Below are positions 1 through 13,489 of a stretch of 64,000 nucleotides of DNA, one piece after another. The notes under the pieces are model-generated. The model did not search any database, had not been told where the DNA came from, and worked only from the letters and a program-made list of their open reading frames with translations. The DNA is from Motacilla alba alba (Eukaryota; Chordata; Aves; Passeriformes; Motacillidae): contig NC_052016.1 in the NCBI RefSeq assembly GCF_015832195.1, forward strand, positions 83,830,547 through 83,894,546, written 5' to 3'. The translations under genes were made by a program, and so were the position numbers. How positions within the stretch are numbered: position 1 is the stretch's first letter; the number at the start of each line of letters is the position of its first letter.

Positions 1-234
1 AACTACCACAAAAAGAAAGAAGAATTGCTTTGTTTCCAAATAGAAATGGCCAGTAATGCATATTTCAATATCCTTTTTTAGAGTCAGACTGAAAGACACG
101 AGAGCTCTGTAAACAGTATTCCTTGTTATTACAGGACCAACGAGAGAAGTTACTGGGAAACACTTGATGTTTTCACCTGCATTTTGAACTCCAGCAGGAC
201 CCAAAAGCAGGACCTCCAATCAGGAATGGAACAA
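1..234 (-). other. DZIP1: DZIP1 3' UTR (partial)
   Basis: This lies downstream of the DZIP1 stop codon. There is no further open frame and no poly(A) signal on the minus strand, so the UTR is cut by the window edge. Confidence 0.75.
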
Positions 235-317
235 TTATGTGTCTGAAGAATCACTCCACTCTGTTACAGAGACTAAGCTGCTTTTTAACGTGCTTGTATT
301 ATCAGCTTCATGAAGGC
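235..317 (-). CDS. DZIP1: DZIP1 exon 19, terminal coding part (residues 804-830 and stop)
   Basis: The acceptor GTTTTAAAAG opens [18 protein letters not shown] and the exon ends in TEWSDSSDT followed by TAA at 237-235. The human tail is [19 protein letters not shown]. The 3' UTR continues to the left edge; no AATAAA or ATTAAA is visible on this strand in 1-234, so the polyadenylation site lies outside. Confidence 0.93.
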
Positions 318-3300
318 CTTTTAAAACAAACAGACAGAACAATTAATAGTTATTAATATTCTTTTGGGGGTATTTTTACTTTGTATTTGTCTATAAAATA
401 AAATGACATGCTATGTGAGCAAACACTCATGGACTTCAGGAAGCAAATGACAAGTGTTGATAATATGTAGATTGTTTCTCTCACAGAAGATAAAGCACAG
501 TACAAGCAGTCAGTGTCAACCTTACTTTCCCTTCAAAAACAACCAGTAGTATCTTTATGTAACTGGAACAGCTTTAACCTTTACATACCTTGAAATGTTA
601 AGGTTAGAAATTAATATATAAATTATATATAAGATTGAGGCTTTTGCTTTAGCACTAGTTCAAATATTTATCTCAGCCTGGTTAGTCAGTTAGATACTTT
701 GAACAAACCTGAAATGTTATTATTCTCAAGAAAAAGTGAGTTCCCTTCTCTCTTAAATTTGGGAAGAAAAAAAAACCTCAGATGATTAATTTTTAAGAGG
801 AGGCTGAAGTCTGACAATATTATGGTTTAAAATCTCAAATTTAAGTTGGCATCTCTATTTATGTGTGTGTGTGGTTTATGTACCACTAAGTATCATAAAA
901 ACATGATATTTATATAGCAAGAAACCAAACACAAAGGTTTTCTTGTTCTTTTCTTACAAAACACCATCTATTGAATTACAGTGTGTAATACACTGTACTT
1001 AATCCTCCTCTAGGTGGGTCAGTCACTTATGAATACGTTACCTTCCTCCTTTGGCGCACTTTTCTTGGGAAGGCCCCATGCATGAACCACAGATGCAGCA
1101 CTGGGCTCGTTTTTCTGAACTGTCATTGCCTTCTGATCTCTGTCAACTTCCATCAATAAAATGTTTTCTTCTTCTGATGAAATATCCCAATCATCTTTAC
1201 TAGCTTCTGCGAGCTAACAGGGACAAGAAAAAACAGGTATTTTTCCTTTATCTGTTCAAGCTGTGCTGAGTTCTTTCCGAAACTCAGCAATGTGAAACTG
1301 CTAAAGAAGAATGCACTGGCACATGGCCTTTATGAAATCTATCATCACCATTTTAAAATCCACATTAATTCAATTACCTAAATGATATTAAATCACTGTT
1401 ATCTTTCCAAAACTAAAAGAGTTGGTTGGTTTTTTTAAGTCAGGAACTGCAAACATAAAGTTCTGCCAGTTCTGTATCTGACATAAACCTCTGTTTTCAG
1501 GTATTATATGCCAGCCTTAAAATAGGATTATTTTTTCTGTGGTATTCCAGCGAGATGAAAGTCCTTTAAGCATTAGAATGTAGATAACTTACATAAAAAT
1601 TAATATATGACATGCGAGGTGGCAAGCATTCTGTAGTCAAACTAGGAAAAATATTGCAGTAAAGGCCTTTTCAATTTAAACCTAATTTATTTAAAGAGAA
1701 AATTAAATAATGAACATTTTAAAAACCACATGGTGCTCAAACTTTAAATATACATTCCCCTCAAGACTCAGTGCCAGCAGGTACAAACATATTTTAATTA
1801 AGTGGTGGATTTGTATACTAAGTTTACAAAATGAGAGTCAATTCAGAGAGATGAACCTGAAGGCAATGAGTCCATGGTCCCTCTTGCCTCATCTGCCTGA
1901 GAACTAAATATCTGCATTCAGCTTTATTGAGAAGAGCTACAGAATTTCCCTATTTTTCAGTCAAATGTAGGTCGATGGATTTGAGCTGTTTTTAGAGAGC
2001 TTAACTGTGAAAAGCAAACAATGTTTTCTCCCAAAGCTAAAACCTTATTTCACTGGAGTCTCCAGTATTACAGTAAGGACCTAGACGGTGCTCCCATCGC
2101 ATAGAAAGAAGGTTCAGATGCTATTAGGAAGCAATGTCAGGTATGTATACACTAGAGAAAAATCTACAAATTTGAACATGCTGTGTGTCTTGAAAGTGGG
2201 TAAGAGACTGCAGTAATGCTTATCTTGCAACATAACTCCATTTTAACATTGCAAACTGTTTTTCAAGAACTGACAGATCTGCTCAGTGTGCTGTATTATT
2301 AACATACCAGAATTCATTATTGCACTGTTTCAAATTATCTGCATTTGGAGGGTGTGGTAATGGGAAAGTCAGTCACATATATTGAGAAATCCTGGAGGAA
2401 GAGTTTCCTCGAACATTCAAGAAGTCCCAAATGATTGTTAAAGTAAAAAAATAGAGATAAACATGTCAACTTCCAACAGAATTCAGTTTTGATTGAGTGC
2501 AAATACATGGCACCAATCACAAGTGCTAAACAGTTTTATTAACTCAAAGACTTATATAAACATGTCTTTATTAAACATATAAATATGGGCATGAATATAT
2601 GCATATAATTACCAAAGCATACAAGATGGTGTGTTCTTCTGTAAAGTCTGCAGAAAAAAAGTAGTAGTGCTGCCCTGGTTTCATAAGCTTATTCTGAACT
2701 CATCAGATATATCACGGATATATCAGATTCTGAACTCAACAGGATATATCAGGGACACAATGTATTCTAAATGAATCATAGCAACAATATTTTTCATAAA
2801 ATGATGGAAAAATGTGGGTTGGAAGAGACTTCAAAGATCATGCAGTTGAACTCCCCCATGATAGCTAGGAAAATCTTCCACTAGACCAGGTTGGTCAAAG
2901 ACCCCTCCAACCTGACCTTGAACACTTCAGGAATGAGGCATCCACAGTTTCTATGGGTAGCCTGTTCCAGTACCTCACCATCCTCACAGTAAAGAATTTC
3001 TTCCTAATATCTAATCGAAACCCACTGGCTTCTCATTATAGTCTAATTTTCAGTCCAGAAGAATCTGTTCCATGATCTCTCTGGGCACAGAAGTAAGATG
3101 TTAATCCCAGGGTTCTCCTTCTTACTTTTTTAAAAAATGGATTTATTTTCCTTTTTTCAATCAGAGACTACACTCAGCTGTGATGACTTTTCAATTATTA
3201 TGGAAGAATGGCTTGGCAACTATATCAACCTTTTTTTAGGTTTTTTAGGTTTCCTTAGGACCCTGGGAAGGATCTCACTGGGTCCCATGGATTTATATAA

Positions 3301-6300
3301 ATTCAGGCTACTCTGGGGGTCTCAAACTTCTACCACAATAGGAGGGATTTCATTCCCCCAATACTTGCCTTAAGGTTCAGGGGCTTGAGACATGTGGGAA
3401 GGGAGATTATCAGTGAAAACCATGGCATTTTTTAAACATAAGTTTTGAGATTTATTTTGCCACAGGTCTTTGGCCTTGAAGCCCAGATTCCTGAACACAG
3501 TGGCTCACCATCTAAAGATCCTTACAAAATCATCCTGTCAATTTAACTGTGAACATTTTATGGTCTTGAAAAATCTGACATTACAAAGAATTTGGAAATA
3601 ATGCTAGATAGAAAATTGTACTGTAATAGTCATGTCTGCATTGATAATTTTGAGTCTGGTGCAATTTGCAGCTCCCACACAGTCAATGGACAACTTAGGT
3701 GTCATCAATGGCAATTACAAGGACAAAGGCTAAATGTGATTATGCTACCCTCATGGCCAAAGTTGATGAGGACAATCATTCCTTTCTGGAAAATGAAACA
3801 GAAGTGTCACTGTTTCTGGGGGGACTGATGAGTTTCAGATTTAACTCACAATCAGGAAGCCCTAGGGTATAGGTTTTATTATGGATAACAGGATTCTCAG
3901 TAATTATTATTTGCTAATTTAGTGGAAAAATATTGTATTGGATGCTAGAACTAGCACCTGTCTGTCTACTTCAATCTAGTAACAACTACTCAAACTGAAA
4001 TAAAATCACTGTCTGCTGTTGACTTCTCATTTGGAGTAACTTTTGTTCCTTTTAAAAACTGTCCAGGCAAAGACCCCAAATTGCAGCAAAATGGTTTACC
4101 AATTATAGAACTCTAAACTGAGAAGACCAGGACCTTAGGAGCCTGAGGGGTAGAGAATCCATTGTGTTAGTATTCTGCTGGTGAACACAGGCCATACTCA
4201 ATGGACAGCAACAGATCTGATGTAGTTTGAAAGCAGTAAGTGATTGTGAATTGATGCAGAACAAAGACCAATGGAATTTGTCCTCTCATTCAAATGTATT
4301 TAAGAGACCCATATTAGATAAAGCTCTAGAAATAATGTTTTTAAAATTAGATAAGGAAATTCCTTTTTTCCTCCATCAAAACAAGACACTAGGAAAACAA
4401 GTAAAGGAGGACTCTCTACGCTGCTGGGATAGAAGACAAGAATGGTATCATGCCCAAATTTTGAGCTGTAGTGATCCAAACCAATCAAGGTATAAGCTAA
4501 ATAAGCAGTGTGGATGAAATAACTTGCCACTGGTCCCTTGCTAGCACTTTTCTGTACACCAGTGTAGGTGTATCCAAAAAGACTACTTAGCTGTAATTCC
4601 AAAGCTGTCTTGGAGAATTAAGTTTTTTGATGCATCAAGATGATTTCAGCATGAAAAAAAATTCAACATACATATAGTTCAATTACTGAATGTAATAATG
4701 CTGCATATTAAAAGTGATACCTTTGGTTCTTTCACTCCTTGTTTCTTAATAAATGCCTGTGCAACATTAATTCCTCCAGCAGGTTTGTTCTTAATTCCAT
4801 GGTTAGAAAGACTCTCTCCAACTTGTTTGGTCAGTTTTTGAATAACTGTACCTAAAATTCAGAAAAAAAAATAAATTTACAGTTCCCATTCGCAAGGAGG
4901 GACTTTACTGTAAACCCTCTAGAACTCTTCCCCAAAGTAAAAATAAGTAAAAGATGTCTCTCTGAGACAAAGATTGTGTCTTTTCCTCCATTTATATAGA
5001 AGAGAATGATACATATCTCTAAGTAATACATTAACAGAAACACTTTAGCAAAAACATGAAGTGTTTACCTATATATGCACACTCAAGACTAGGTAGTCTA
5101 CCTTCACTATGTTTTCTAACACAGAAATATTACCATGAAATGCAAAATCATGCACAGCTGTTAGAACATCTATATACAAATGCAGTGAAAAACCTTTCAA
5201 AGTTTTGGCAGGTGTTCCAGTTTCCTGAGGTCCATTTTCCTCCATCCCATCCCCATTGCTTTTGCCAAAAGGCTTCTGAAAAGCATGGACTATGCTGCTT
5301 GATGGTTTTGACTGTTTTTGCAATGCCTCTGGTGTTACATAAGGCTGTTTCGTATCATCTTCATCAGCTTCTTCCTCTGAACTGAATGGTGGTGTTCTAA
5401 AGAAAACCACATACAACATGAGCACTTACTGGGTTTCAGTGTGTGTATCAATGCATACACATTTAAGCTTCCTTGTGTTTTCCTTTCCAATAATGTGCAT
5501 TTTTCTTAGTGCAAAATAATAGAATCTCCCCTAAATTTTAACTATTTAAAAGAAAAAAATAAAAGAAATCATGCTGCTAATTAAATTCAGAAAGTTATCC
5601 CAAAATGTTCTCTTAGACACACATGACTCTTTCCATTTACGCAACCATCTTTACAAAACAAGAGACCAATATAAAACAAGTCTTGCCAGGCAAACACAGA
5701 TGGGCTTTCATGGATCAGCAGGTAGAGCAAATTTCAGGGTCAAGGAATCTGTGCCACAGAAAGTCTCCTGTGACAACAGTTAGATGTGGGAATTTTTCAG
5801 TGCAGGAAGTGTCAAAGTAACGCACCTGATGTGAACCGAACATGGAATATTGTATTTCATTTTGGCTGCAGTATGAAAATATCAATAAACTAAAGAAAAA
5901 TAGGTCCCCAAAGTCTCTAAATGCTATTAACACAGTCAGAAAAACCATCTAAGAGAGAAACTAAAGGAAGCTATTGATCTTATTGAATATCTCTTTCTCA
6001 ACCACAACAAAGAATACATATGCTGAAAGAACAACATGCTAGCTTTCAGGGATTATAATAACACACTCACATGGAGTAACACTTTAAACCAAAAAATGAA
6101 GTACGCAGCCCAGACTGCATGTTTATGAATTTAGCCTAATAATAGTTTTTGTGTGGCAAACAGGTCAACAAAAATGTCGTCTTCAAAAAGGCAAGGAAAC
6201 AAAACATACGTGGTGCTAGATGTCTTTCTGGAAACTCCACTTCCAAGAATCTTCCCGGGTCTAAAAATAATGAGTCAAGTTATTTCAAGACTGATAGCAA

Positions 6301-6943
6301 GCATAAAGCTTGTGGAAGCTTTGTGGAAGTTTTGTGAATTCTTTCCTCAATTCTTACAATTGAGGAAATGTTCACATCAGCCACAAAAACCCAAACCCAC
6401 AGGACTGTTATCTGAGGTATGAGTGTGTTTAGAATGGCATCTCTTACCTTGGTGTAGAACTATAGTCAGGGATGATTGTTCTTTGTCCAGGTGGGCGGAC
6501 AGCTGATGGAGACCACTTGGATGGTTTTTGAGGTATAGCAAGCAAGGAAATTCCCAATGGGTTGCACCTGTGTTTTTCTACAAGAGAAGTTATCTATGTC
6601 ATTCATGCAATCAACATTCAGTACCTTTCACATTTAATTTCTACAATTAAAGATGTGTCTGCTGCAGTTTAGTTTCACAAAAAAGAAGAAAAATTGCAAT
6701 TCTTTTCTTCCAAGCAGTTCAGAGTTACCATGGTTTGGGTTAAAAAGTATAGCAATTTGGAAGAAAATAACCCCCCTTGCTTTACAGCTGATCTTCAGAG
6801 ATCAGACACCTTTCAGAATTGAATCCCTGGCCATGCCAAGTGTTTTCACCCAGGAAATTAAGCTTGTGATTGATTGCAATTGTATCGTTACTGCTATAAA
6901 CAACTACCCTCAAGTTTATATATATATATATATATATATACAT

Positions 6944-7030
<87 letters not shown>

Positions 7031-10000
7031 GATGTATGTATGTATACATATATGTATGTGTAATATGTGTGTATATATACTTCTGGCAATCCAAAAGAAC
7101 CACATATTTTGATAGACTGGTTCTTTGGAATGTGACCAGACCTATGGTTAACAGACTGTTCATGCACCCGGTGTGGGGCCTGTAGTTACACTTTTGCAAC
7201 ACAGCGATACAATACCAGGCGGAGAAGGCTTCATGGAGGTTGTGTTCAGCAGCAGAAAAGCGGAAGAATGGGTTAACAGCCTTAGGTTTAGACATTCCTA
7301 CATCCAAGTGTCAAGGGCACAAAGGAGGTTAAGTTCCTCAGAGCCCGATAGATTAATGGAGTTGCTTTTGATACCCTGGAAAAATAGAGCATAGGTAGAA
7401 TCTGTCTAGTTAGAAGAATTACAACAGTTAATGGGAATTTTAGGATGTTGGTGCAAACATCCCTGGTTACTCTATTATTGCCCATCCCTTGTACAGTTTG
7501 CTCAAAAAAGGAAAGTCATGGGAGTGGACTAAGCAACACATGAAGCAACTCCGGAGCAACTCCCCCCCAGTGACCCTATTACAGAAAAATGGGATTCTGT
7601 TGAGAACATGCCACTGCAGCCTGTTTCACACTGGCCCTTATGGATCAGAGAGATTCAGCTCAACTGCATTGAAAGAGACAGAATAGAGATTTTCTGAGCT
7701 GGAAAAGGGACTTTAATCATTTAATCCAAGCAGTTAAACAAGTTGAGCCACTAAGGGATAACCTGTCTGGACAAACCCCAATGAAAGCTGCATTGCTTTC
7801 CTTTTCCAGGAATGATATTGAGAATGATGCCAGCACATCTTCACTGAAGATCAAATTAATAATCAAGTTATCCTTGTTGTAGAAGCAACTATTGCCATCA
7901 TGAACCAAATTTGGTTCACACATCAACAAGGTTGACCTCCAGGGTGGAGAACCTCACTTCTATCTATGGAAGCTAATCAATATGGTATCTAGAGTACATT
8001 CTGTACCACACACACTTCTCACTTGTGAAATTTACTGCGGCAGCAAATATAAGGGAAGGAGATGAGGGCACTTTGCCCACTGAAATTAGAAAGGTAACCT
8101 CAATGTCACTGAATTTGACAGGGAATTTCAGTCCTGGTAGCATCTAATCAATTTTACTTAGGACCTCGTTAAGAATACAGTAAGAAGGAAGATAGACAGC
8201 AACAGTAGTCAGACTCCCTCTTCAGATGCTCACCCACAGCTAGAGGAATTTTCCATAAACTACTTTATCCTGTTGTTGCTATGTTAATCCTGACTCTCTA
8301 ATATGTTTTGCTTTGATCATGGACATGTATGTAAAAATCTGGGTAATGATCTGTCAGAAACACATAAGGTCTGGGTGTGGTACAAGGAAAGGTGAGGGGG
8401 AGAGGTATGAACAATTGCTCGACAGAGACCCCCCCCAAAAATCCATTAAACAGGTGTGACAGGAGCACTAAATTGAAGGTGTGACTGCAGTCACAGGGTG
8501 GATATTGTAGGAATGAGGCCTTCAGTGATGAGATATATGATGAAGGGACTTCCATGAGATATGCCATGAGATGTGTAGCTAAGGGATTATGTGGCCATGA
8601 TAGCATGCTGAGGAGGTGGTAGCTTGTCAGGCAGAGGCTGGATGATCCTTATCACTGCAGTCAGCCAGGGAAGAGAGACTGAGGCTAAGGTGTCACTGTT
8701 GGCGAATATGGGATCACAAAGCGAAACCAGACTCAGACTGTGACCCACATTACCGATGCATCTGGGAACATGATCAGACTCAAAATGCTGAATTGGTTAA
8801 AATCAGAAATTAAGTGCAGCCATACTCAGCCCTTTAGATCTGTGAGGACCAGCTGGAAAGCAAGGGGGTTTATTTGCTGCCAAAGTGCTACACTCCCAAC
8901 ACAACACTATGTCGTTGCTCTTACACTCAACACTTAGCTCTTGCCGGAGCTAAGATATTTGCTGTTAAACACCATGTCAAGAACCCTTTGAAGTAAACAG
9001 TTTAGTTGTCCGTAACTGAATGTTGATATGGAAAAGCAGGAAAGCAGCTATACAGAAATGTTGTCAAATAAAACTTTAAACAGCAGTTCTAAAATGTAAG
9101 ACAATGAAATAAGCCCCAAAATCCACTGTAACCTTCGCCAGGAAGCTGAACACAGGAATCAGCTCTGCTAGAAGATAATGATCTCTCTTCCACCCGAAGG
9201 CCAACTTGACGTTCAAGGCGCTCTCGAATTCCCTGAATGGCGGGCTCTTGCCTCCCTTTGCGTTCTCTGGCATATTCAATAGCTCGCAAAATTTTATTTA
9301 AGCGATCACTTGATATTCCACGAACACCCTAAGGAAACAAATTGTATTGTAAACACTCTTTTAGACTTCAGATATCACAAAGCTTGTAGAAAAATCACAG
9401 AAGTTGGTAACATTGCTCACAAATGTAGCCATATCCTCCACAGCTGTAATTTGATGGCCATCCCCTCAGATTACTTGTTAAGGAATTACAGTTATTTAAT
9501 ACATGGAAATGTGGCTTTGGATTTTATAGATTGAGAACAGTAGTACAGGAGTGAAAAAGAACAGAAGAAAAGTGGTACAAAGATTACCCTGCTTTTAAAT
9601 AACTCAATATCTTACTGCTTTAATTCCCAAGGATTCCAGCTTCTCCTCCAGAGCTTGCTCCAAAACAACTCGCAATTCTTTAGTTAAAGAAGGATCAGAC
9701 TTCAGAGCATTTATTAAATAGTTCTTACTTCTGTCTGGTTTTAGATCACTTTTCTCAGTTTCTGAAATAAGAAGGAAAAATGCTGTTAAAAGATATTTTT
9801 AAAATCTACAGTACATGAGACAGTTAAAAACTGCACTGAAGCATGCATTCTTTAGAAACAACATAGACATGTATGTGCACTTTTTATCTATCTGGAATGT
9901 GTAATTTTCAAAATACTGGGATAGCTTACAAAAGCCAGCTCACTTGGAATCTGTACCTCTGCATCTTGTACTCACCATCACAAGTATCTTATTGCTCATT

Positions 10001-13000
10001 ACAGAATCACTGTAAAGATACAGCACTGAATATTTGGAAACAAAGATCTTTACTTTTAGCATTGTACTTGAAAACTTCTGATAAAGAAAGATTATCTTCT
10101 GTATTTACGTTCTCTAAACGTGGTATTTCAAAGAAAAGCTGAATTCTTGCAGGAATCAGAACAAGAATACTACAAACTATTTCTTAAGAAAAGCTTCAAG
10201 CAACGTGACATTCTCTGATAAAATCATCTATTGAAATTAAACCTCTGCAAAGCTGTAACACTTTCAAAAGTCTTGGTAAAGACAAAACCTTGTCTGGGGC
10301 AGACTGTTTCACAGAAAATACATGATGGATAATAGCCATCTTCAAAAATCTTTCAAGGACAAAGTTCAGTGTCATGTTTTCTTCTATGCAAGTCTGTGAT
10401 ATCATACATACTTAAAAGCAGACAAAGAAGTTCCTATCTCTGTCCCTTGCTTTAAGTGTCAACAATGACACTTATGTCAATAAAAAACTCTTATGCAAGC
10501 AATACAGAATCCTCTAGACAGATTCTTCACTCTAAAATGAAGACTGACATTTAAGTTAGGCCAAAGTATTATTGGGTCATACAGGAAAGTAAAGAAGCAA
10601 AACACACCCATTTAGAACCTGTCTGTAAACTGTCACTGGCAAGACAAAATTTTACTGAATGCCACTTAAACTAAATTAAATGATAACGTGTGGCTGCTTC
10701 TGTCTGGCAGTGGTCAGCAAAGCTGGCAAAGGGTATAAAACATCCCAGAAAAGCATGCTGTAAACCACACTCCCAACTCCCCTGAAGTAACAGGAAAATC
10801 TTGGGCAGGAGTTTGTCTCTTCCCAGTATGCCTTACAGGGCAGCAAAGTCACCTGCCACCCAATGAACGAGGACAGGAATGAAGGCATAATTCCATATTG
10901 CGACTTTCAAACATTATATTTTTAAACAAATATGCAACTTTTTCTATTTGTAAAGAATGACAGCTTATTAGAAAGTAGTTCCATTTACTTTTCATTTTTC
11001 TTTAAGGGAAAGACAAGCACACTAAAGAGGAGACAAAAAAGCCTCAAGATGCACAAATGGAATATTACACAGTTTTGAGAAGCTGGCTTCCCATGGGGTC
11101 CTGGAAAGAACTATAAGTAATGAAAACTGAAAGAGAGTCCATCTGCCATACTATTAGATATGTGTTGAAGAGCACATAATCAGGCTGAAATCTCATCTGG
11201 TTTTGGGAACTGTGTGGACAACTCAGTCCCTGACAGAGATGATATTAAAACTGATTTATCTGGAGAACTGAGTCCTAGAAGGGCAAACAATTGGTCTTGA
11301 GGAAACACAGGGCTGTCTGACTATCCCCATTCAGGACAAGAGGGCATTATGCAGAACAAAATCCTCCCCGAAAGCCATATATGAGACATTTTAAAGTGGA
11401 AGGCTCCCAGGAGCCTTCTGAAAATCCTATCTCTTTCCAATGTTAATCCTTACAATAAAATAAATACATTTAAATTAATTTTAAAATTCCTAATTACTAA
11501 ACACTAATAAGGGTAACAAGACTATCCAGCATTATCCTAATTAATGACAATATTAATTCTTGCTAGTTAACTCAAGCCAAATCCTCTTTGCCAGAGCAAC
11601 TATTTAAGGAAGTGTTTTCTTATTAATCCCCAAATACTAGATTTACCTTTTGAGATAAGGGACCTTACATCTGGTCCACTGTTTCTCTCTAGAAAATGAT
11701 GTTCTGAGTCAAGAATTTTCACACTCTCCCTTACAAATGACCGTCATCAAAACAAAAAAATCTTGGTCTATCTTTTCAGACTGCATTCTTTCTTTTTCTC
11801 TTCTGCACTTCAGGCCATGCCTTTAGGCACAGCAGAAGAAACAAAGACAATCCATCAAGAGAGAAGATGGCAAGCAAGAGAAACAGCAGAAGGAACGGCA
11901 AAAATGCAAACAGTCTTTATTTCAGGTTGTTCAGAGTCACTGGATTTTCCCTGGGGAAACCTCCCAACACACAGACATATTCAAACAATGATTTTGTTTT
12001 CAAAACAGCATCATTCCTTTGACATTTAAACTCACTGGCTGTAGGGTTCAAACTGATTTTGATTTTCACACACAGAAGAGATTTTTACGTTACTCAGCTA
12101 TTTGGTGTTTCACCTAAGGTACTATTAGCTGCCTCCAGGAGAAGAACACCATGCAGGATGAACCAGTGATTTCTGTTCTGTCATTGTGAATGTGGCCTTC
12201 TCCAAGGTCTCCTCAGAAGAGGCACAACAGCTGCCCATGCTGGGCTATGTAACTTTACTCTGAATTGCACAACCCTGGCTGGAGCTGTGGCTCCTTATGG
12301 GTAAGTGCAAATCAGGTTACTTGTAAAAGTATCTGTGATATATTCATGAAAGCTGGCAGCTCCAACCTGCACCATCAACTTCCTTCCACCTGAACTCTTT
12401 ATCCTCTTATGCAGAGTTTAAAAAGGGAGTGATCTCATATTGCAATAGTGTCAGCACCAAAAATTCCCTAGTCAGGGGCTTTTCCCCATCATTTTTTGCT
12501 CTGCTTAGTTCAAATCCCTTTAGACATATGGAATGTGACTGCTTTAAAGAAATTAGCCAGATTTTCATAAAAACATTGAACTTGGATAAGGAAATCATAA
12601 TATTTATAAGCAATAGCAAACAGGAGACTGACACAAACAATATACCCACCCAAATCACAAAAATATAATGAAATACAATGAAAAATACTGTAGGTATCAA
12701 ATAATATTTTTTGTTTTCAAGAAACACATGCCAGCATATTTTGAGCTGAATCAATCATTACCTTTTTCCTCTTCTGAAAGCTCCTCTATGGGCTCCAGCA
12801 TATGCACCAAGGGTGCCTGCTCTAATAATGAGGAAGAACAGGAACACCAGACAAAAAGGACAGAAAAAGGTCAAGGTCCAGAGAGGGAAAGTCAGAAAAA
12901 ACCCACCACACCGATGTCAACTTTCTTGAATGCTGACAACCTGCTTAACCATCACAAACCCACTGCAATATGACTCTTCACTGCCTCGGGGGTACATTTT

Positions 13001-13445
13001 TGTAGAGGAGACCCTAATAGAATAGTCACTTCAGGAGTGATTCTGCTGTCGAAACACAGGTGTATGGAGTCATCCCAGATACATCAGAGTTTTAAGACAT
13101 CGGTGCAAGGTTGACTGATACATCACACAACTTCTGGAATGGCACCAGGTAGGCCAGGTAGGGTAGTTTTAGACAGCTACAATGATAGGGCCACCCAGAA
13201 TACATAAATCAATATTGATGTTCATTTCTCATAAGAAGAATTTTTTAAGATGCATTTAAAATATTATTTATGTGCAATTTTATACTAAAAGTTTAAAAAA
13301 GCCAAGTGAAATGGACAAAGTAAACCTCAAAAATATATAGAAAAATATATTAACTCACTATTCCAGAGAGTTGTTAAGTACTGAGTCCATATGTGCAAGA
13401 CTGAGATTTAACATATGTGTATGTATACATATATACATATATATA

Positions 13446-13489
<44 letters not shown>

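Larger units (their letters stand above)
4852..6447 (-). other. DZIP1 introns 16, 15 and 14 (between exons 17 and 14)
   Basis: Intron 16 is 4852-5193, intron 15 is 5397-6209 and intron 14 is 6261-6447. All are AT-rich with no recognised repeat or RNA gene; exons 16 and 15 lie between them. Confidence 0.8.
6578..9132 (-). other. DZIP1 intron 13
   Basis: Holds a large compound TA/CA microsatellite (6917-7080) and, beginning just after it, a decayed retrovirus-like pol fragment on the plus strand (about 7200-7700). From 7700 to 9100 the sequence is less AT-rich than the flanking introns and may include more of the same insertion, but I recognise nothing definite there. Confidence 0.75.

Noticed and set aside
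6448..6567. Alternative acceptor (ACACAG) for DZIP1 exon 14
   Set aside because: It also gives an open frame, but not the one that joins exon 15 and the conserved TPPFSS block.
6653..7307. ORFs of 83-137 codons on both strands
   Set aside because: They are translations of the TA/CA microsatellite.
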